18,416 nt of DNA from assembly GCF_946221155.1 (NCBI RefSeq), contig NZ_CAMIAN010000037.1:1-18416 (forward strand), written 5' to 3'. Shown in pieces: positions 13,993 through 18,416 of this stretch. Made by a program: the position numbers and the translations under genes. Numbering within the stretch: position 1 is the first letter of the stretch; each line of letters begins with the position of its first letter. Source of the DNA: an uncultured Corynebacterium sp. GTDB lineage: Bacteria; Actinomycetota; Actinomycetes; Mycobacteriales; Mycobacteriaceae. The notes under the pieces are model-generated. The model did no database searches. It was not told the origin of the DNA and worked only from the letters and a program-made list of their open reading frames with translations.

Positions 13993-14565
13993 GTGAAGAC
14001 CCTCAAGGCCCAGCCGCTGAAGACGACCTTTGCCCGTGGTGCGCTGGCGCTGGTCGCAGCAGGTTCCGCACTCGCCCTGTCCGCGTGTGGTGCAGGTCAG
14101 ATTTCCCAGACTTCCAGCCAGGTTGCCGCAGTCAACGGTGCTAGCGACTCTGCTGAGCACGCTGCTGTGCAGGACGTTAACGTAGTTGTCGGCCCGGACA
14201 ACTCCCTGGCACTGAAGTTCACCATCACCAACGAGGACAACCACGGCAAGCCCGTCAAGGTTGAGTCCGTGAAGGTTGAGGGCAAGGAGATCTCCGGCCT
14301 GAAGGGCAAGGAGATTCCGGCTGGTGGCTCTCTGGTTGCCGACGGCAAGTTCGCCATGGAAGACCTGGAGGCCAAGAACCAGAAGCAGCTGCAGTACGCC
14401 ACCACTTCCATCAAGGGACTGGATGACGTTTACGTTGGCGGCCACAAGAAGGTCACCTTCAAGCTGGATGTCGGCGAGGTCGAGCTGAGCGCACCAGTTT
14501 CCGCTTACGTTCCGGAGGCAGGCCAGCTGCACCGCGACAAGGACGGCAGCCTGACCGACAAGTAG
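13993..14565 (+). CDS. lpqE: LpqE-like secreted lipoprotein
   Basis: A 190-residue lipoprotein. The signal peptide has a basic start (KTLKAQPLK), a hydrophobic core and the lipobox L-S-A-C with Cys32, so it should be lipid-anchored on the outer face of the membrane. The mature part is a beta-rich, Lys/Glu-rich domain (DVNVVVGPDNSLALKFTITN onward) without recognisable catalytic residues. Family and position, between carD and radA, match M. tuberculosis LpqE (Rv3584). The function is unknown. GTG 13993 is preferred over ATG 13969 or 13978 because a strong GGAGGAA lies at the right distance. It ends in a hairpin terminator before radA. Confidence 0.82.
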   Translation: MKTLKAQPLKTTFARGALALVAAGSALALSACGAGQISQTSSQVAAVNGASDSAEHAAVQDVNVVVGPDNSLALKFTITNEDNHGKPVKVESVKVEGKEISGLKGKEIPAGGSLVADGKFAMEDLEAKNQKQLQYATTSIKGLDDVYVGGHKKVTFKLDVGEVELSAPVSAYVPEAGQLHRDKDGSLTDK

Positions 14566-14617
14566 GTCCCACGTAGACCCTAGGCAGGCTTCAGAATAGG
14601 CTTCCTCAAAATCGAAC

Positions 14618-14662
14618 AAACGCCGCCGCCAGACATTAGTTGTCCGGGGTGGCGTTTATTGT
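14618..14662 (+). terminator. Rho-independent terminator after lpqE
   Basis: AAACGCC (14618-14624) pairs with GGCGTTT (14651-14657); the interior can extend the stem imperfectly (CCgCC with GGgG, GACA with TTGTC). A U-rich tail, TTTATTGTTG, follows. It sits 53 bases after the lpqE stop and immediately before radA. Confidence 0.65.
14657..14662 (+). promoter_or_regulatory. Candidate -10 of radA inside the lpqE terminator tail
   Basis: TATTGT ends seven bases before the radA ATG (14670), predicting a leaderless transcript. No Shine-Dalgarno precedes the ATG (GTTGTGAAC). The -35 region is not recognisable. Confidence 0.45.
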
Positions 14663-14669
14663 TGTGAAC

Positions 14670-16103
14670 ATGGCAAGTAAGTCGAGCAAAGCAAGCCGAA
14701 TCTTCGTCTGCACTTCCTGTGACCACCAGCTGTCTAAATGGATGGGGCGCTGCCCGCAGTGTGGGGAATGGGGATCGTTAGAGGAGCGGGACACACGTTC
14801 CTTGGGGGCTCTGGGGCTCGCCGGAGTTGCGGGCGCTGGCGGTGGCATAGGGCGCCGTGGTGGGCGACGCGGGTCCGGCGGTCTAGTTCCAGGGGCGAGC
14901 GCCCAACCGGTCACTCAGGTGGATCCGACCATCGCCAAGCATCGCCCCACGGGCATCGGGGAGCTGGATCGAGTGCTGGGCGGTGGCATCGTCCCGGGCA
15001 GCGCTGTGCTGCTGGCGGGCGAACCGGGCGTGGGCAAATCCACCTTGCTGCTAGAGGTTGCTGCGGCGTGGGCTAAGAAGGGGCATACGGTGCTGATCCT
15101 CACCGCGGAGGAGTCCGTAGGGCAGGTTCGCCACCGTGCCGAGCGCACCGGAGCGCTACACGACAAGCTCTATTTGGCCAGCGAAAACGACCTGGAGAAT
15201 GGACTTGCACAGGTCGATGCGCTGAACCCGGAGCTGATCATCGTGGATTCCCTACAGACCATGCAAGCCACCGGGGTGGAAGGCGTGGCCGGTGGCGTGG
15301 CACAAACCCGGGCGGTCACCAGCACGCTGACGACCCTGGCGAAGATGTCGGGCACGCCTGTCATCGCGGTGGGACACGTAACGAAGGAGGGCACGGTCGC
15401 CGGCCCCCGCACCATCGAGCACCTGGTCGATGTCGTGTTGAACTTCGAGGGTGACAAGCACTCCTCGATGCGCTTTCTGCGTGGCATCAAGAATCGCTTC
15501 GGCGCCACGGACGAAGTCGGCTGCTTCGAGCAGACCGCTCACGGCATCCAAGAAGTAGCGGACCCTAGCGGATTGTTTCTGCACCACCGGACCGAATCCG
15601 TAACCGGAACCGCAGTAACCGTTGTGATGGACGGCCGCCGGGCCATGGTCGGCGAACTGCAAACTCTGGCCCTCAACAGCGAATTTAAGAATCCGAAGCG
15701 GTACATGACGGGCATGGATGCCTCGCGAGTGTCGATGGTGCTGGCCGTGCTCTCCGAGCGCTGCGGGTTGCCCCTCGCGGACAAGGAAGTCTACGCCGCC
15801 ACAGTCGGCGGGATGAAGATCTTGGAGCCCTCCGCAGACCTGGCGACCGGGCTTGCGCTAGCCTCCACCGCGAAACGTACCCCGCTCCCCCTGGGGTTGG
15901 TCGCGCTCGGTGAGGTGGGCTTGGGCGGGGAGGTGCGCCGCATTCCGCAGCTCACTCAAAGGCTGGCGGAGGCCCACCGGCTGGGATTCCATACCGCGCT
16001 AGTGCCGAAAAACTGCCACTACGAGGCTCCGAAGGGCATGAAGGTAAAGGAGGTCTCCACGCTCTGCCAGGCGGTGAACTACTGCCTGGCTGCTGCAGGT
16101 TAA
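14670..16103 (+). CDS. radA: DNA repair protein RadA
   Basis: A 477-residue RecA-related ATPase (also called Sms) that promotes branch migration in homologous recombination. It has an N-terminal zinc finger (Cys14-x2-Cys17, Cys28-x2-Cys31), a Gly/Arg-rich linker (about residues 48-77), Walker A GEPGVGKST (117-125), Walker B LIIVDS, the RadA-specific KNRFG motif at Lys274 (KNRFGATDEVG), and a Lon-like C-terminal domain (GLVALGEVGLGGEVR). ATG 14670 fits the family N-terminus; the in-frame extension upstream lies in the terminator. In M. tuberculosis and C. glutamicum disA usually follows; here the next gene is convergent, only seven bases past the radA stop. Confidence 0.95.
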   Translation: MASKSSKASRIFVCTSCDHQLSKWMGRCPQCGEWGSLEERDTRSLGALGLAGVAGAGGGIGRRGGRRGSGGLVPGASAQPVTQVDPTIAKHRPTGIGELDRVLGGGIVPGSAVLLAGEPGVGKSTLLLEVAAAWAKKGHTVLILTAEESVGQVRHRAERTGALHDKLYLASENDLENGLAQVDALNPELIIVDSLQTMQATGVEGVAGGVAQTRAVTSTLTTLAKMSGTPVIAVGHVTKEGTVAGPRTIEHLVDVVLNFEGDKHSSMRFLRGIKNRFGATDEVGCFEQTAHGIQEVADPSGLFLHHRTESVTGTAVTVVMDGRRAMVGELQTLALNSEFKNPKRYMTGMDASRVSMVLAVLSERCGLPLADKEVYAATVGGMKILEPSADLATGLALASTAKRTPLPLGLVALGEVGLGGEVRRIPQLTQRLAEAHRLGFHTALVPKNCHYEAPKGMKVKEVSTLCQAVNYCLAAAG

Positions 16104-16126
16104 ACCCTGACTACTGCAAGTTAAAC
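16090..16126. repeat. Imperfect 16-bp direct repeat across the radA 3' end
   Basis: CTGCTGCAGGTTAAAC (16090-16105) and CTACTGCAAGTTAAAC (16111-16126) match at 14 of 16 positions, 21 bp apart. The first copy spans the radA stop; the second spans the stop of the convergent gene. This is where disA would be expected. Confidence 0.8.
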
Positions 16127-16827
16127 GAGGCCGGCTGGGAAGTATTGTCGCCCACGTGGGCGTACAGCAGGTAGCTGCCCGGATCGACCGGCTTACGGTC
16201 CTCGCACTTGCCCGGTGCGGAAGTGGTACGGGACCAGGCAGCCATCTCGTAGTTCACGGACTCGCCGGCCTTGATCTTCGTGTCGCCGACAACCTCCGGC
16301 TCGTTGCAGTCGATATCTCCCCAGACGCGCTCATAGTTGCCCATGGTGAAGACCTCGAACTTCAGCGGGGAATCATCGAAGTTGATATCGCAATCCGCGT
16401 TCGTCGGGTTCTCAATTTTCACGAAGAAGTTCGGCTGCTGCTCCGCGTTGAACGTCGGAGAACCCGGTCGAGCGGTGACCTGCAGGTCGGCGAGCGAGCA
16501 AGAGTCCTTCTTCTCGTCCTTGTTCGTGTCTTTGTTCTCGTCGTCCGTGTCTTTATCTTTGTCTTTATCTTCGGACGCCTTCTCGTCCTTCGCCTCGCTT
16601 GGTTCCGTACCCTTCGGCGGCTCCGGCGAGCTGGTCATATCCTGCTGCTCGGAGGTAGTGATGGCAGACTCGGTGGACGCCGTGTTCTCGGAGTCCCCTC
16701 CCCCACTGACCAGGCTGATCAAAGCCCAGATCACACCGATCACAACGACCAGGATCACCACCGCAGCGATGCGGCGGCGGACATACACTTCGCGTGGCAA
16801 CGGGCGCCTGTTGTCTTCATCAGTCAC
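16111..16827 (-). CDS. Conserved single-pass membrane protein, Rv3587c-like
   Basis: A 238-residue protein with a short basic cytoplasmic N-terminus (residues 1-19), one membrane helix (about 20-40, AAVVILVVVIGVIWALISLV) and an exterior part. The latter begins with a Ser/Thr/Glu- and then Asp/Lys-rich low-complexity linker (about 44-108) and ends in a beta-rich domain with four cysteines (Cys110 in CSLADLQ, then NADCD, DIDCNE and GKCEDR), probably two disulfides. Its position beside radA and the carbonic anhydrase matches M. tuberculosis Rv3587c, a conserved membrane protein of unknown function. The start is GTG 16827 with no Shine-Dalgarno; TAGCAT seven bases upstream suggests a leaderless mRNA. 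The linker is encoded partly by a 12-bp tandem repeat (16549-16571). Confidence 0.8.
   Translation of the reverse strand: MTDEDNRRPLPREVYVRRRIAAVVILVVVIGVIWALISLVSGGGDSENTASTESAITTSEQQDMTSSPEPPKGTEPSEAKDEKASEDKDKDKDTDDENKDTNKDEKKDSCSLADLQVTARPGSPTFNAEQQPNFFVKIENPTNADCDINFDDSPLKFEVFTMGNYERVWGDIDCNEPEVVGDTKIKAGESVNYEMAAWSRTTSAPGKCEDRKPVDPGSYLLYAHVGDNTSQPASFNLQ
16549..16571. repeat. 12-bp tandem repeat GTCTTTATCTTT in the Asp/Lys linker
   Basis: Two near-complete copies (16549-16560 and 16561-16571) encode alternating Lys-Asp on the minus strand. The unit is a multiple of three, so slippage changes linker length without breaking the frame. Confidence 0.7.
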
Positions 16828-16834
16828 GCAACTA

Positions 16835-16840
16835 ATGCTA
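16835..16840 (-). promoter_or_regulatory. Candidate -10 of the Rv3587c-like gene
   Basis: TAGCAT on the minus strand, seven bases before the GTG at 16827, with no ribosome-binding sequence between. No clear -35. Confidence 0.35.
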
Positions 16841-16894
16841 AATGCTGCCCGCTAAAAGCGAGCGCATAGACACGGGGTGGACGTCGCAAAACTC

Positions 16895-17539
16895 CTAGTG
16901 AACGCGCTGCGCACCCTCAAGATCCAGGCCGTAGCTGACCAGTGGCTCGGCCAAGCCATCAGATAGTCGGTAGCGCAGGCCTACAACGGCACAACGGTTG
17001 TCTGCCAGACGCGCCTGAATCTCCGGCGAACGATCCACGATATGGTCGGCGATCTCTGCCACGTGGTTGCGTTCGAAGGCGTCACTACTTTCCATGCCGC
17101 GCTTCTTCGCGGACAGCAACGAGGGAGTGACCTTCTCCACGAGCACGCGTTGGAAGCCCGCAGGCATGTCGCCCCCGTGCAACGCCTGGGAGGCCGCAGC
17201 AACCGCACCGCACTTCTCATGCCCCAGCACCACAACCAGCGGCACTTCCAGAGAATCGACCGCGAATTCCAGGGAGGCCAGCACGGACAGGTCAGTGATC
17301 TCGCCGGCGGTGCGGATAACAAAGACATCGCCGAGGCCCTGGTCGAAGAGGATCTCCACCGGGGCGCGGGAATCGGAACACGCCAACACCACAGCCTGGG
17401 GCTTCTGCCCCTCCTGCAGGGAAATACGGCGGCTCAGATCCTGGTGCGGGTGGTCGGAATCGCCGCGCATGAAACGTTCGTTGCCTTCGCGCAGGCTGTC
17501 CCAAGCCTGCTGTGGGGTCAGATGATGGCTGGAAGTCAT
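16895..17539 (-). CDS. can: Beta-class carbonic anhydrase
   Basis: A 214-residue enzyme interconverting CO2 and bicarbonate, needed for carboxylations at ambient CO2. Zinc ligands and partners of the beta class are present: Cys54 with the Asp56/Arg58 dyad (ACSDSRAP) and His107/Cys110 (LGHEKCGAV). 'DVFVIRTAGE' is typical of the family. The ATG at 17539 is preferred; a GTG five codons upstream (17554) gives MHNGT-MTSS. Only a weak GGAACC precedes the ATG. It has no signal peptide, so it is cytoplasmic. It is divergent from mutY with 36 bp between, as with Rv3588c-Rv3589 (canB-mutY). Confidence 0.93.
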   Translation of the reverse strand: MTSSHHLTPQQAWDSLREGNERFMRGDSDHPHQDLSRRISLQEGQKPQAVVLACSDSRAPVEILFDQGLGDVFVIRTAGEITDLSVLASLEFAVDSLEVPLVVVLGHEKCGAVAAASQALHGGDMPAGFQRVLVEKVTPSLLSAKKRGMESSDAFERNHVAEIADHIVDRSPEIQARLADNRCAVVGLRYRLSDGLAEPLVSYGLDLEGAQRVH

Positions 17540-17575
17540 GGTTCCATTGTGCACCGCGCTACAGTGATTCGTGCA

Positions 17576-18416
17576 ATGAACTCCCCTTCTTCCACCTCCC
17601 CCAATCTGCCAGCCAAGCTGAATGCCTGGTACGCACGCAATGCCCGCGACCTACCGTGGCGCCACCCGGACACCACCCCGTGGGCGATTCTGCTGAGCGA
17701 AGTCATGAGCCAGCAGACACCCGTCGCCCGCGTGATCCCCCTGTGGCGAGCGTGGTTGGAACGCTGGCCTGCCCCGGCTGATCTAGCCGAGGCTCCGCGG
17801 TCCGAGATCCTGAAAATGTGGGCCAACCTGGGATATCCTCGGCGGGCGCTGCGGCTAAAGGAATGCGCGATCGCCTGCGTGGAACGCCACGGAGGCATGG
17901 TGCCCAGTGATATCGCCGAGCTCGAAGCGCTGCCGGGGATTGGCCACTACACCGCCCGCGCCGTAGCCACCTTCGCCTTTGGTCAGGCTGTGCCGGTTGT
18001 GGACACGAATGTGCGCCGCGTCTACCGTCGCCTCATCGACGGCCGCTACCTGCAAGGTCCTGCCCGTGCGCGCGACTTGGCGAATGTGGCCTCGTTGCTG
18101 CCTCACGTCGATCCGGACCCTCGTTTGGTTGGACGCCAACAGCTTCCACCGCCCCAACCTCAGCCCACTGGCACAGGTGCGGGTACAGGCAGCTCCTCCC
18201 ACGACAGCACCGCCGTCGAAAACAACGAAAACAGAGATGCCGCGAACTTGATGTGCGCCGCACTCATGGAACTCGGCGCTTTGATCTGCACTGCGAAAAG
18301 CCCCGCGTGCGATCAGTGTCCCGTAGCTGACAACTGCGCGTGGGTGCAGGCGGGCAAGCCACAGCCGACGGAGGCGGAAGCGCAAGCTGCGGCCCAGCGC
18401 GTGCAGAAGTTCGTGG
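17576..18416 (+). CDS. mutY: Adenine DNA glycosylase MutY (3' end beyond the window)
   Basis: 280 codons are visible, with no stop before the right edge. MutY removes adenine mispaired with 8-oxoguanine. The catalytic Glu42 (LLSEVMSQQTPV), helix-hairpin-helix LPGIGHYTA, Asp143 (VPVVDTNVRRV) and the iron-sulphur motif Cys238-x6-Cys245-x2-Cys248-x5-Cys254 are all present. The spacing from the catalytic Asp to the first cluster cysteine is 95 residues against 54 in E. coli MutY (Asp138, Cys192). The difference lies in a Pro/Gln- then Gly/Thr/Ser- then Asn/Glu-rich insert at about residues 183-220. The C-terminal 8-oxoG-recognition domain is outside the window. ATG 17576 lies ten bases after TACAGT (17560-17565), suggesting a very short leader; no Shine-Dalgarno is visible. 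Confidence 0.93.
   Translation, partial: MNSPSSTSPNLPAKLNAWYARNARDLPWRHPDTTPWAILLSEVMSQQTPVARVIPLWRAWLERWPAPADLAEAPRSEILKMWANLGYPRRALRLKECAIACVERHGGMVPSDIAELEALPGIGHYTARAVATFAFGQAVPVVDTNVRRVYRRLIDGRYLQGPARARDLANVASLLPHVDPDPRLVGRQQLPPPQPQPTGTGAGTGSSSHDSTAVENNENRDAANLMCAALMELGALICTAKSPACDQCPVADNCAWVQAGKPQPTEAEAQAAAQRVQKFV

Noticed and set aside
14612..14618. LexA/SOS box upstream of radA (TCGAACA)
   Set aside because: Only one half-site is present; the expected TGTTCGA partner is replaced by the terminator stem.
18033..18385. Minus-strand open frames at the right edge
   Set aside because: The plus strand carries an uninterrupted MutY frame with all catalytic and cluster residues; the minus frames are shadows.

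Overview
This window is a compact, high-G+C actinobacterial chromosome segment, most probably from a Corynebacterium. Two blocks of gene order support this. The left block (otsB end, LacI-type regulator, znuA-znuC-znuB) matches my recollection of the C. glutamicum otsB-ipsA-zinc transporter neighbourhood. The right block (rlmB, cysS, ispF, ispD, carD, lpqE, radA, a membrane protein, a beta-carbonic anhydrase, mutY) follows the Mycobacterium tuberculosis Rv3579c-Rv3589 order. The species cannot be fixed from the sequence alone.

Layout. Positions 1-4021 hold the tail of a probable trehalose-phosphatase gene, an IpsA-like LacI-family regulator on the minus strand, and a divergently transcribed, translationally coupled high-affinity zinc ABC transporter operon whose binding protein has a very long histidine-rich loop. 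A type-B carboxylesterase (4109-5758) follows. On the minus strand come rlmB and cysS, then a plus-strand fumarylacetoacetate-hydrolase-family gene. A three-gene minus-strand ABC exporter-like module (9179-11677) of lower and more variable G+C comes next, with its own strong promoter. The minus-strand operon carD-ispD-ispF (13733-11756) ties an RNA polymerase-binding regulator to two steps of the MEP isoprenoid pathway. On the right are plus-strand lpqE and radA, a minus-strand one-pass membrane protein, a minus-strand beta-carbonic anhydrase, and a plus-strand mutY that runs off the window end. No intergenic stretch exceeds 300 bases; the longest is about 260 bases between carD and lpqE.

Most genes are conserved housekeeping functions: zinc uptake, rRNA modification, tRNA charging, isoprenoid precursors, transcription control and DNA repair. 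The accessory or unusual parts are the FAH gene plus ABC module lodged between cysS and ispF; the absence of disA between radA and the Rv3587c-like gene, with a 16-bp imperfect direct repeat at that junction; a low-complexity insert of roughly 40 residues in MutY; and several genes whose start codon lies about 7 nt after a -10-like hexamer, suggesting leaderless transcripts. I found no CRISPR array, insertion sequence, tRNA or rRNA. No wholly new system is proven; the ABC module is the best candidate for one of unknown function.
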